Shown: positions 6,313-12,924, numbered from the stretch's first letter. The stretch: 14,151 bases of DNA from Methanosarcinaceae archaeon (GCA_030609665.1 JAUWBW010000019.1:1-14151); one strand, 5' to 3'. The notes: generated from the sequence alone by a model not told the origin. A program made the numbers and translations.

Positions 6313-6713
6313 AAATAAGAAAAGATAAAGAGGTTTTAGTTGCCCTTGGTGCCGCTTTATTGATGATAGCCATTGGAGTTGCCAGTTGGGTATTTGACGC
6401 GCCAATATTTTTTGACAAGCCTGTGTACATGGCAGTTGCGCTTATATGTTCTGGTATTGTGGTCGCTTTAATTGGTGTGGATTTAGCCAGAAGATCCAAA
6501 GAAGAGTTAGTCCGTGATGAAAGATGTATTAAAAATGTACACAAGGCAGGTTTTGTTGCATATTGGATCATGATTGCTATGCTGTTGATTATCCCGATCT
6601 TTGGAAAATACAGTTCTTTTCCAATAAATGAATCTCTTCTTGTCATGTGCATTGGTCTGTATTCGTTCATGTTGCTTATGTGGCATTACAACAGGAAAGG
6701 TGATGTAGAATGA
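6309..6713 (+). CDS. DUF2178 family membrane protein (array member 2)
   Basis: The 134-residue protein has MKIRKDK, helices at about 10-29 and 40-59, a polar loop with VRDER (68-72) and KAGFVAYW, helices at about 86-99 and 109-125, and the terminal YNRKGDVE. The length fits DUF2178 (about 120-140). KAGYH is here KAGFV. Start and stop overlap neighbours by four bases (ATGA on both sides), and the GGTGAT ribosome site is encoded inside the previous gene's KGDVE codons, so translation is almost certainly coupled. The role is unknown; members often lie next to small XRE regulators, as the whole array does here. Confidence 0.8.
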   Translation: MKIRKDKEVLVALGAALLMIAIGVASWVFDAPIFFDKPVYMAVALICSGIVVALIGVDLARRSKEELVRDERCIKNVHKAGFVAYWIMIAMLLIIPIFGKYSSFPINESLLVMCIGLYSFMLLMWHYNRKGDVE

Positions 6714-7099
6714 AAATAAGAACAGATGAAGATGTGAGAAATCGTTTGATGATGAGCATGGGATTAATGGCATTGGGTTCAGCAATCCTGATGCTTGGTT
6801 TTGATATAGGGTATGGGTGGATTCTTGCAGGTTTAATCCTGACACTTGGTGCATTGTACAATGCTGCAAAGCCAAAGGAAGATTTTATTGAAGATGAGCG
6901 TTCAGTAAGAAACAAAGAAAAAGCAGGTTATCACGCATTTAATACAATGCTTATATTGATAATTACCCTCAATTCGCTTTATTTTTATAAAATATGGATG
7001 CCATCACCATCTCAAATATACGCATTGCTATTTTTAGTCGGGATATATGCATGGCTTGCATTCCAATGGATGTACAACAAAAAAAGTGATGTAGAATGA
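6710..7099 (+). CDS. DUF2178 family membrane protein (array member 3)
   Basis: The 129-residue protein starts MKIRTDED, with helices at about 13-31 and 36-52, the loop motif DER (62-64) and KAGYH (71-75), then helices at about 77-93 and 102-120, and the closing YNKKSDVE. It is the most family-typical core of the array together with the sixth member. The 27 bases spanning its start junction are identical to those at the start of member 2, indicating recent tandem duplication or selection on the ribosome site. It overlaps both neighbours by ATGA. No catalytic residues are seen; a membrane sensor or scaffold is possible. Confidence 0.8.
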   Translation: MKIRTDEDVRNRLMMSMGLMALGSAILMLGFDIGYGWILAGLILTLGALYNAAKPKEDFIEDERSVRNKEKAGYHAFNTMLILIITLNSLYFYKIWMPSPSQIYALLFLVGIYAWLAFQWMYNKKSDVE

Positions 7100-7497
7100 A
7101 AATAAGAACAAACAAAAAGATTTTACTCACTTCAGGAATTGGTTTGGGATTGATCTTAGTAGGGGTCCTTGCGTTTCAATTCCAGACATATTCCAAAGCC
7201 CTGCATTTTGTTGGATTTAATTTAATTTTCATTGGATTGTTTATGATTATTATGGCGTTGTATGCTGCAACAACAAAAAAACCGAAAACAGAATTTGTAG
7301 TTGATGAAAGAATTGCGGGAATTAATGATAAGGCAGGCAATTCTGCATTCGGGATGGTTATGTTATCGGCAACAGTCTTTTTTTGGGCAAATATAATCTG
7401 GTCATTCGATATTGAACTTGAAGACTTCTGCCTCGTGATCATATGTGTGGGAATATACTCCTATTTTATATTTAGATGGTATTACAACAAGAGGTGA
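7096..7497 (+). CDS. DUF2178 family membrane protein (array member 4)
   Basis: The 133-residue protein begins MKIRTNKK, with helices at about 10-27 and 38-57, DER (70-72), KAGNSAFG in place of KAGYHAFW, helices at about 84-98 and 107-125, and the end WYYNKR. The KGDVE tail is missing, and with it the usual overlap. The stop is followed by a 12-codon frame with its own strong GAGGTGAG, and the next array member begins 78 bases later. This is the only broken junction in the array. Confidence 0.78.
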   Translation: MKIRTNKKILLTSGIGLGLILVGVLAFQFQTYSKALHFVGFNLIFIGLFMIIMALYAATTKKPKTEFVVDERIAGINDKAGNSAFGMVMLSATVFFWANIIWSFDIELEDFCLVIICVGIYSYFIFRWYYNKR

Positions 7498-7505
7498 GAG
7501 GCAAC

Positions 7506-7544
7506 ATGAAACCGGCAAAGCGGAAAATGAGGGATGGAAGATGA
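7506..7544 (+). other. Twelve-codon ORF at the broken array junction
   Basis: The ORF MKPAKRKMRDGR starts behind GAGGTGAG (7491-7498), exactly where the next member's MKIR start would be expected. It may be the decayed N-terminus of the following gene, whose first helix is missing, or a coupling leader that carries ribosomes to the GGAGGT at 7563. Its length is too short for composition arguments. Confidence 0.3.
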
Positions 7545-7575
7545 GATTATTATCAGGTATCCGGAGGTAAGAAAA

Positions 7576-7899
7576 ATGCAGGCAGATGATTTTTGGTTTT
7601 GGTATTTGTATATTGTACTAATGGGGTTAGTGTATGAAACGATTCGCAGATTGCGAAGGAAGTATAAGCATATAGACGATATCAGATTTGATGAGCGAAC
7701 AAACCAAATTACAAGACAATCACTGAGTGTATCATGGTTTCTTACATTTATGACCGTGGGGACTTTGGCGTTCACAAGCGTTTTTAGACCGGAACTACTG
7801 ACCGTCCCTTTGGTCATAACTGTTGTTTTCGGAACAATGCTGGGGAGTTACATAGTTGCGGATTATTACTACAACAAAAAAGGGGACGTGATTCGGTGA
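7576..7899 (+). CDS. N-terminally shortened DUF2178-like membrane protein (array member 5)
   Basis: I choose ATG 7576 because a perfect GGAGGT (7563-7568) lies seven bases before it; an upstream ATG at 7534 would add 14 hydrophilic residues. The 107-residue product has one helix (about 6-22, FWFWYLYIVLMGLVYETI), the polar loop with RFDER (37-41), two further helices (about 53-68 and 73-95) and the array-typical YYYNKKGDVIR. The first helix of the family and the KAGYH motif are absent (RQSLSVSWF instead). It could have an altered topology or be non-functional. It overlaps the next gene by GTGA, so coupling is kept. Confidence 0.68.
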   Translation: MQADDFWFWYLYIVLMGLVYETIRRLRRKYKHIDDIRFDERTNQITRQSLSVSWFLTFMTVGTLAFTSVFRPELLTVPLVITVVFGTMLGSYIVADYYYNKKGDVIR

Positions 7900-8318
7900 A
7901 AATAAGAAAAGATAAAGATATTTTGCAATTTTCAGGAACGGGTCTGGGGCTGATATTGCTGGGCATAATAATCCTGTGGATAGTTCCTGATGTTGTTGGA
8001 AGAACATGGACATTTCCTTATGTTATTGGAGGATTATTCATTTTTGCTGGAATAATGCTAATAATTATGAGTCTATGTACCGCTACAATGACCAGAGAAG
8101 ACCTGATTCAGGATGAAAGGTTTGTGAGAATCACTGAAAAGGCAGGTTATCATGCGTTCTGGATTCTCCTTGTGACCATGGTTCTTGTTCAATTAATAGC
8201 TATGTTCTGGAGATTAAATCTTAACTACAAGAGTGTTTCACCTGACATCTGCATGGTTGGAATTTTTTCATTTATTATACTTCGATGGTATTATAATCGA
8301 AGGGATGATATCGTGTGA
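7896..8318 (+). CDS. DUF2178 family membrane protein (array member 6)
   Basis: The 140-residue protein starts at GTG overlapping the previous stop (GTGA). It has MKIRKDKD, helices at about 12-30 and 42-61, DER (73-75), the full KAGYHAFW (82-89), helices at about 87-104 and 116-131, and the end YYNRRDDIV. Its loop and KAGYHAFW are canonical for DUF2178. It lies directly before the XRE regulator, again with a 4-base GTGA overlap, so regulator and membrane protein are translated as a pair. In many archaea and bacteria a single DUF2178-like gene sits next to such a regulator; this pair could be the ancestral unit of the array (inference). Confidence 0.82.
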   Translation: MKIRKDKDILQFSGTGLGLILLGIIILWIVPDVVGRTWTFPYVIGGLFIFAGIMLIIMSLCTATMTREDLIQDERFVRITEKAGYHAFWILLVTMVLVQLIAMFWRLNLNYKSVSPDICMVGIFSFIILRWYYNRRDDIV

Positions 8319-8512
8319 AAACCAGAATCAAGGAATTCAGGGCAAGATACAATTTAACTCAGGAAGAACTTGCAAAGAAAGCCGGTGTAAGGAGGGAGAC
8401 GATAGTATTTCTTGAGAAGGGAAAATACAATCCTTCTCTTAAATTGGCTCATGATGTTGCAAAGGTCCTTAATGCAACCCTTGATGAATTGTATATTTTT
8501 GAGGATGATTGA
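8315..8512 (+). CDS. XRE-family HTH regulator of the DUF2178 array
   Basis: The 65-residue protein is almost only a helix-turn-helix: residues 13-40 (NLTQEELAKKAGVRRETIVF followed by LEKGKYNP) and the C-terminal helices SLKLAHDVAKVLNATLDELY. These match the Cro/CI-type compact regulators common in archaea. The start is GTG in a GTGA overlap with the last DUF2178 gene, and it ends the operon. It likely represses or activates the operon promoter and may be controlled by the membrane proteins, as proposed for other HTH plus small-membrane-protein pairs; that link is inference. No dimerisation or ligand domain is present. Confidence 0.9.
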   Translation: MKTRIKEFRARYNLTQEELAKKAGVRRETIVFLEKGKYNPSLKLAHDVAKVLNATLDELYIFEDD

Positions 8513-8589
8513 TCACTTGTACTATACCTTATCATCATACCATGTACCCTGTGTTACGAATGGTCTTCGCTCAATTAAAACTTTTCTTT

Positions 8590-8735
8590 CATAGAAACAG
8601 ACGCGGCGGCGCATCTCTATCAACACGTACAGGCTACCTGCGCGCGGTCTGAACACAGGCAGCGAGACTGGCACGTCCGAGTTGCATCTCGGAAGGATGC
8701 AGCGAAGTATCTCCGCTGCGCTTCGGTACTTCCCA
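8590..8735. other. GC-rich block with competing hairpins
   Basis: This block contrasts with its A/T-rich surroundings and contains several overlapping stems: CCGAG/CTCGG (8677-8692), TGCATC/GATGCA (8683-8701), GCAGCG/CGCTGC (8699-8719) and GAAGTA/TACTTC (8704-8732). They cannot all form at once. No frame of at least 60 codons covers it. It may be a small RNA, a REP-like repeat or a relic of a mobile element. I could not match SRP RNA or RNase P RNA signatures. Confidence 0.3.
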
Positions 8736-8748
8736 TATAACTGAACTC

Positions 8749-8768
8749 GCAGCCCTGCTGCTTATTTT
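8749..8768 (+). terminator. Hairpin followed by T-rich tail
   Basis: GCAGC-CCT-GCTGC is followed by TTATTTT. It could end transcription from the GC-rich block or from the DUF2178 operon about 240 bases upstream. The three-base loop is tight. Confidence 0.35.
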
Positions 8769-8854
8769 TGCTGCACGCCAGCTTCCCGTATTGTCTCTCA
8801 CCGCATTTTCTTAATGTTTGTTATAAACTTAACAGTTCGAGAGTTTGCACAGAA

Positions 8855-8872
8855 ACACTATATACTATTATA
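8855..8872 (+). promoter_or_regulatory. TATA region before the 50-residue membrane protein
   Basis: ACACTATATACTATTATA provides one or two TATA matches, with initiation expected near 8885-8895 and a leader of about 90-100 bases before the ATG at 8983. A 16-codon frame (8905-8955) lies in that leader without a ribosome site. Confidence 0.4.
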
Positions 8873-8982
8873 CACTTCACAATTGCTAATCCTTCTGTAA
8901 TAAAATGGGTAAACACTTAACATCAATTTTGGAAAAAACCATCATAAAGGTGTAGTAACGCAATTTGGAGAGGTACTTTTAC

Positions 8983-9135
8983 ATGGAACAAAGTTATGCC
9001 GTAGGATGGGGGACGCTTGCATTAATAAATGCAGGAATCGCCCAAAGTAAGAACAAAAAAGGTCTCAATTGGTTTCTCATTTCCTTATTACTTGGACCTA
9101 TAGCCACATTTATTCTGGTTGTCTTTGAATCCTGA
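8983..9135 (+). CDS. Fifty-residue membrane protein of the KKG-x-x-WF-LGP type
   Basis: The frame reads MEQSYAVGWGTLALINAGIA, then QSKNKKGLNWFLISLLLGPI and ATFILVVFES. GGAGAGGT (8968-8975) seven bases before the ATG is a good ribosome site. The first half is weakly hydrophobic; the second forms a helix (about 31-48). The pattern of Lys/Gly, then Trp-Phe-Leu and a hydrophobic run with Leu-Gly-Pro is seen in many very short membrane proteins of unknown role in bacteria and archaea (from memory of the pattern). It stands alone in a gene-poor kilobase. A perfect palindrome follows ten bases after the stop. Confidence 0.65.
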   Translation: MEQSYAVGWGTLALINAGIAQSKNKKGLNWFLISLLLGPIATFILVVFES

Positions 9136-9145
9136 AGAAATTTTG

Positions 9146-9159
9146 CATGAAATTTCATG
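9146..9159. promoter_or_regulatory. Perfect 14-bp palindrome
   Basis: CATGAAATTTCATG is fully self-complementary, and after one mismatch three more pairs extend the symmetry. It lies between the 50-residue gene and an HTH gene fragment and resembles an operator. The CATGAA/TTCATG half-site recurs, spaced more widely, at 4162-4193. Confidence 0.4.
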
Positions 9160-9243
9160 AAAATAATATTGAGACTAATTCAGACATGGGTTATTGAATG
9201 TGGACAGTGGAAATACAATGTATTAGGAACACCCTGTAATTGA

Positions 9244-9498
9244 ACGAAACTGCTAAGAGGCAGTCTTCCCGACATCAACATCGTACGCTCGTTCAACATA
9301 TTCAAGCATGCAGTATCCAGGGCGCTTATCAGCATGGATAAGCGTATTGAGGATACGCTATTCGAGATGGCGAAGATCAGAGTTGCCCTGATGAAAAAGG
9401 GTGACGGGGAACCGCAGTTTGTGTTTGAGACTATGAGTTTAGATCAGATGAGACTTTTTACTGCACCTGGACTGGAGACGGTTTTGAAAAATTCCTGA
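9244..9498 (+). pseudogene. Truncated paralogue of the HTH regulator encoded at 13638
   Basis: Residues read from 9247 include LPDINIVRSFNI, ALISMDKRIEDTLFEMA and related blocks. They match residues 20-55 of the intact regulator encoded on the minus strand at 13638-14084 (LPNINIARSFNI, ALISMDKRVEDTLLEMA). A stop lies just before (9241-9243), and no start codon or ribosome site precedes the HTH, so the N-terminus is gone. After EMAK the sequence differs completely from the intact protein: 41 residues (KIRVALMKKGDGEPQFVFET...) with no His/Cys cluster. It is either a fused fragment of another gene or a different C-terminal type. It is most likely a relic; an inner ATG at SMDKR could only make a piece without the recognition helix. 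Confidence 0.7.
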
Positions 9499-9593
9499 TT
9501 CGTGAGTTTTATTTAAAAATTTCTGGTGGCAACAGAGGCGGAGTGAGAACACCTCTAAAGATGCTCACTTCATCTATCAGCTTGCAACTATAA

Positions 9594-10280
9594 CTATAAA
9601 CTTCCAACCGTCCCGGGTACATTGAGATAGTAACCATCTGCAATCAGTTCTTTTATGAATGGCGTCTGATTAAAAAGATCAAACGATCCCATCACTCCAT
9701 AATAAACGATGAAATACTCATCCATATCTCTTCCAAATGGCTTTTTGTAGACCAAAAAATATCCTGATGTTGTTTCACTTTCATATCCAGTGACATTGAA
9801 TTTTTCTGGTGTGTGTTCTCGTTCTTTGCCGAGTCTTTTGAGATTTTCACTTAGATTCAGTTCCACTGTATAAACTTGTCCCTGTTCTTTCAAATAATGG
9901 TACAACTCTTCCTCTGCCCGCGCGAACTTCTTGCTATCATCAAAGTACCATGCTGCTATAAGATACTGGTCATCCGACCCTGTTCGTCTGCAATTCGCAT
10001 AACCGCAGTACTGCGAGACCGCTGGAAAGCAAGATGGACTTTCATCTATTATTCTATCACCAATCATTTCAAAATGTTCTGCCACACTCCGAACTTCGAT
10101 CAGGGTTCCGTTCTCCATCCGGGTACCACAACCCGGGACATACCACTCTGGCATGCCTGCTGGAGGGGGTAATCCGGGACCGATTGCAAAAAAAGGAAGT
10201 ACAATAAACCACACGGACAATCCGCCAGCCATAAGTAATACCAATAACGCAACTATCTTGCTCATTTTGCTATTGAACAT
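9594..10280 (-). CDS. Secreted one-helix protein with four cysteines, unknown
   Basis: The 228-residue protein has an N-terminal helix (about 8-32, IVALLVLLMAGGLSVWFIVL) that serves as uncleaved anchor or signal peptide. A Pro-rich linker (GPGLPPPAGMP) and a soluble domain follow. Cys 51, 84, 92 and 97 (PGCGT, SPSCF, QYCGY, NCRR) could form two disulfides outside the cell. The rest is mixed helix and strand with many aromatic residues (FLVYKKPFGRDMDEYFIVYY). The start has GAGG seven bases upstream; an inner ATG five codons later is possible. A TATA box on this strand lies at about 10343-10360. I do not recognise the family. Confidence 0.75.
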   Translation of the reverse strand: MFNSKMSKIVALLVLLMAGGLSVWFIVLPFFAIGPGLPPPAGMPEWYVPGCGTRMENGTLIEVRSVAEHFEMIGDRIIDESPSCFPAVSQYCGYANCRRTGSDDQYLIAAWYFDDSKKFARAEEELYHYLKEQGQVYTVELNLSENLKRLGKEREHTPEKFNVTGYESETTSGYFLVYKKPFGRDMDEYFIVYYGVMGSFDLFNQTPFIKELIADGYYLNVPGTVGSL

Positions 10281-10342
10281 TTTTAATCCTCGAATTTGGC
10301 GAGAAAAATCTCCCTCCGGTCGAATGAACTCGCACCATACAT

Positions 10343-10362
10343 TTATAAAATATATATAACAA
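10343..10362 (-). promoter_or_regulatory. TATA box for the secreted four-cysteine protein
   Basis: On the minus strand the sequence reads TTGTTATATATATTTTATAA, a strong archaeal TATA match. Initiation would fall near 10325, about 45 bases before the ATG at 10280. It overlaps the point where the lipoprotein pseudogene loses homology, so the promoter replaced the pseudogene's 3' part. Confidence 0.5.
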
Positions 10363-10593
10363 GAAATTCAATGCGGCTTTTATCAGGCGTTTTGTTCATT
10401 ATTTTCGCCTTTGAAATTTCAGTTTCCTCACCAAACGTAGATGTGATAACCATTGTCGCTGAAAAGTCTTCAATACTGTCCTGTTTCTCTTTCATCTCTT
10501 CTCTGCTATCTGCCCGGCAGACAAATCCGTGCAGCCTGAAACCAGAGCTACAACAATAACAGCAAGCAGCAAGATTCCCGTTCTTTTGATCAT
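10343..10593 (-). pseudogene. Frameshifted, truncated copy of the LolA-like lipoprotein gene
   Basis: The minus strand has a perfect GGAGGT (10599-10604), an ATG at 10593 and a lipoprotein signal (MIKRTGILLLAVIVVALVSG then Cys21). It continues DLSAGQIAEK and meets a stop after residue 33. After a 2-base insertion (extra AG near 10496-10500) the next frame continues with KQDSIEDFSATMV, ITSTFGEE and MNKTPDKSRIEF, closely matching residues 37-76 of the intact lipoprotein encoded at 4263. Homology then ends in the A/T-rich promoter of the next gene, and the frame closes at 10343. The lipid-binding core and DUF4367 domain are lost. The ribosome site is intact, so a 33-residue lipopeptide could still be made. 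Confidence 0.85.
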
Positions 10594-10658
10594 ATATTAC
10601 CTCCTATGTTATTTTGTTAATAATGTGGTGTGTACAATCCATTTTTTTATCACGTTGA

Positions 10659-10719
10659 TGACTATGAAATGATTTTTTTAAATTGATAGTCAGGCGGCAA
10701 TTCCTTTTACTTAGCCGCC
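10659..10719. repeat. Two hairpins after the MGWCPN operon
   Basis: GGCGGC (10693-10698) pairs with GCCGCC (10714-10719), 13 bases beyond the last operon stop. TGACTAT (10659-10665) pairs with ATAGTCA (10686-10692) directly next to it. For minus-strand transcripts they may mark the operon end, although no T-run on that strand follows. They lie in the leader region of the lipoprotein pseudogene. Confidence 0.4.
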
Positions 10720-10731
10720 AAATCTAATTCC

Positions 10732-11352
10732 TCACCCTCCGTCTGCTTCAACATCCACCGCATAAAAAGATGTCTTTTCCACAATCAGCGTCTTCCTATT
10801 CTTCCGCTCCCAGTATAGCACTTCAAAGTATTGTATCCAGACAGGTAAAATAAAACCGGACATAAAAGCGAACACACCTCGCATACTTATCTTAGTCATT
10901 ACTGCTAACAAGCCAATCGAAAATGTAATAATGACAACCAAACTGATCAAAATTAAGAAATGAATTGCCTTTTGCTTCCAGGTACGTTTTTTTGACATAA
11001 ACTTTCCAGCAGCAACCTTATTGAGCCTGCGCCATTCATCAACTCCCGTGACAAAGCTCAATAGCAGACCATAAATTATACCCGATGAGAACATGTCCAA
11101 ATAGTACATTCCATCAATCCTGAAATAAACAACCGCAAGAAGCGTGAGACTTACTGAATACAACAAAATGCGATTGTGGTACTTATTCAACCATCCGTTG
11201 ATCGTGTGAATTGAACCGCCACCGATATCTGGAGTATTCATCTGCGGTGCATCGAAGCTCATGGTTTCCTTGTACTTTATTGCACTCGCATTCGGACACC
11301 AGCCAATCAATTTTCTTATATTATTCTCAATTTTCGCCAGCAATTCAATCAC
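10732..11352 (-). CDS. MGWCPN (DUF1673-like) membrane protein, operon member 5
   Basis: I place the start at GTG 11352, which overlaps the previous stop as GTGA and gives 206 residues; a TTG at 11382 would add ten but overlap the previous gene by 34 bases. The N-terminal motif IRKLIGWCPNA is shared by all four members, with a conserved tail SFDAPQMNTPDIG. Four hydrophobic segments follow: about 62-77, 85-99, 127-149 and 154-172 (in this numbering), with a basic loop KKRTWKQK. The last 30 residues are polar. Unlike the other members it lacks the DIxSV block. The family, as I recall it, is DUF1673 of Methanosarcina; its function is unknown. It is the last gene of the operon. Confidence 0.7.
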   Translation of the reverse strand: MIELLAKIENNIRKLIGWCPNASAIKYKETMSFDAPQMNTPDIGGGSIHTINGWLNKYHNRILLYSVSLTLLAVVYFRIDGMYYLDMFSSGIIYGLLLSFVTGVDEWRRLNKVAAGKFMSKKRTWKQKAIHFLILISLVVIITFSIGLLAVMTKISMRGVFAFMSGFILPVWIQYFEVLYWERKNRKTLIVEKTSFYAVDVEADGG

Positions 11353-11531
11353 GTCCTTTGTTTTTCCCCATTCCTCTGCCAAAGATACATCAAAAGGCTT
11401 CCTAAGAGTAAACCGCTCGCAACCCCGGAAGCTAATATCCAGTTAATCTTTGCATCAATTAAGTAGGTAACAAGTAATGAAGCTATGAATGCGGCTGATG
11501 CTATCATAATTCCCTGCTTTATTGTATTCAT
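11349..11531 (-). CDS. Small two-helix membrane protein inside the MGWCPN operon
   Basis: The 60-residue protein MNTIKQGIMIASAAFIASLL... has helices at about 7-24 and 31-51, split by a short loop (IDAKIN), and a basic end (WQRNGEKQRT). It overlaps the previous gene's stop by ATGA and the next gene's preferred GTG by four bases, so it is translated as part of the operon. The Gly/Ala/Ser-rich helices (ASGVASGLLLGSLL) suggest oligomer packing. It lacks the MGWCPN motif. No family is recognised. It could be an accessory subunit of the larger proteins, inferred only from position. Confidence 0.65.
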   Translation of the reverse strand: MNTIKQGIMIASAAFIASLLVTYLIDAKINWILASGVASGLLLGSLLMYLWQRNGEKQRT

Positions 11532-12196
11532 TTAGCTCCTTGTTGCTCTATCTTTTCAGGAGCAATGCTTTTTAGCATCAAAAAATCATGTTCATTGCGT
11601 GGATAGAGACTTATATTCCAACCATTTGATCTGATTACTATGGACTCTGAATAATGGGATATTCTAATAGTACTATGCATGACATAAACCATCAATAATG
11701 TAGAGACCACATACATTACACTGATATTAGATATGCATGACAACGACATCAAAAAAAACAGTGCCAATATAATTAAAGTCCGTGTTCTATGTTTTTTTGC
11801 ATAGTTTTCACCTGATTTAACCTTATCAATACTACTTTTAGAAATTAATTTTTCACCCAGCACCGGGAACTTTATCCGCAACACTCCCCCCTCCACTGAT
11901 ATTTTGGTGCGGTCTAATATGAAAAGTAATGCATAGAGCAAAAGCGATAAGAGTATCAAATATGTATCCGACCTCTGAATACCAAATAACAGTAAGCCAA
12001 TGGAGCCAAACATAACAGCAAAGATGCGCCAGTCAAACATCTGGACTGGTATGTCCATATATTGATTATTCCTATCATAGGCAGCAGTGTCTGTGCGATA
12101 GGTATTTTCCGAAAAGAACACATCATTATGGTCACAAACTACTCTTTCCTGTGGGCACCAGCCCATCATTTTTTTAACACTTTCAAAAGATACCAT
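11528..12196 (-). CDS. MGWCPN (DUF1673-like) membrane protein, operon member 3
   Basis: I prefer ATG 12196 (222 residues) because GGAGGC (12205-12210) lies nine bases upstream; a longer frame to 12229 would run into the preceding gene. The N-terminus MVSFESVKKMMGWCPQ aligns with the other members. Two paired helices (about 56-72 and 77-94) are followed by a polar, strand-rich block (KISVEGGVLRIKF, ISKSSIDKVKSG), another helical pair (about 138-174) and a polar end. The block between helix pairs resembles a small PH-like (bPH/DUF304) pattern by eye; this is tentative. One base separates it from the upstream stop. The function is unknown. Confidence 0.75.
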   Translation of the reverse strand: MVSFESVKKMMGWCPQERVVCDHNDVFFSENTYRTDTAAYDRNNQYMDIPVQMFDWRIFAVMFGSIGLLLFGIQRSDTYLILLSLLLYALLFILDRTKISVEGGVLRIKFPVLGEKLISKSSIDKVKSGENYAKKHRTRTLIILALFFLMSLSCISNISVMYVVSTLLMVYVMHSTIRISHYSESIVIRSNGWNISLYPRNEHDFLMLKSIAPEKIEQQGAK

Positions 12197-12197
12197 A

Positions 12198-12923
12198 TCA
12201 CTGTGCCTCCATATAATGCTTAATAGCAACCTGTATTCGGGATGCGGTCATCTCATCTGTAACAATTGAATGATAAGACGTGATTTCATACCATCTTACG
12301 TATCGGTTCTTATTTTCAGCTTGGATGTACAGTTGTGTATCCAGATCGTGATATTTCCTCTTTATCTTATATGTAAAGAATAAATATCCGAGTAGCAAAG
12401 GGGAGAGTGTAATAATCACTTTCCATTCCCCGTATACAAATGAATAAACAAGCAACACAGCAAGGATTAGCATCATCATTGCAATCAACACAACTGAAGG
12501 TTTAATGAGTTTGTTTGGCGTAACTGATCTAATGTCCTTGTAATCTAGTGTAATATCCTTAAATTCGAAAGATTTTAAGTGTACACCATTTTCATCGATC
12601 GAAACGTTTGCATGGAATATTTTGGTTACAATGAAGTAAAATAAGGAATACATTGCCACGAAAATTGGGATCAGGATCGTATAATCTATTTTTTGAGCTA
12701 AAAATAAAACCATATTTAGACAAAACACAAAGCAAAGATTGAACAGGGTAGTATTTGCAGAAAACATTACATTGTTGGATTGAACATTTTCAACATTAGA
12801 TCTGCCGGATGGAATTTGTGAAGTATATTCAAAATCGACAGGCTGCATTGATCTGTATCTCGATTGAGTTACATTCGGACACCACCCCATCATCCTTTTT
12901 ATGCCCTCCAAAAACATTACCAT
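12198..12923 (-). CDS. MGWCPN (DUF1673-like) membrane protein, operon member 2
   Basis: The 241-residue protein begins MVMFLEGIKRMMGWCPNVTQ, with GGTGA seven bases before the ATG; that site is encoded by the last codons of the upstream gene. Residues 12-55 are nearly identical to the next member upstream (SRYRSMQPVDFEYTSQIP, SNVENVQSNNVMF), and so are the SVTPNKLIK block and the C-terminus TDEMTASRIQVAIKHYM. In between, the helices (about 59-76, 81-100, 144-165 and 170-184) have diverged. A strand-rich segment (VSIDENGVHLKSFEFKDITL, YKDIRSVTP) could form a cytosolic PH-like sheet. This is clearly a tandem duplicate. Confidence 0.8.
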   Translation of the reverse strand: MVMFLEGIKRMMGWCPNVTQSRYRSMQPVDFEYTSQIPSGRSNVENVQSNNVMFSANTTLFNLCFVFCLNMVLFLAQKIDYTILIPIFVAMYSLFYFIVTKIFHANVSIDENGVHLKSFEFKDITLDYKDIRSVTPNKLIKPSVVLIAMMMLILAVLLVYSFVYGEWKVIITLSPLLLGYLFFTYKIKRKYHDLDTQLYIQAENKNRYVRWYEITSYHSIVTDEMTASRIQVAIKHYMEAQ

Positions 12924-12924
12924 C

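Noticed and set aside
6233..6670. Minus-strand frame of 145 codons within the DUF2178 array
   Set aside because: It is a shadow across two genes with clear family motifs on the plus strand.
10296..10559. Plus-strand frame of 87 codons
   Set aside because: It is the antisense shadow of the lipoprotein pseudogene; the same shadow protein appears opposite the intact lipoprotein gene at 4196-4540.
12197..12229. Longer start for MGWCPN member 3
   Set aside because: It would overlap the upstream gene and lacks a ribosome site; the ATG at 12196 has GGAGGC and aligns with its paralogues.
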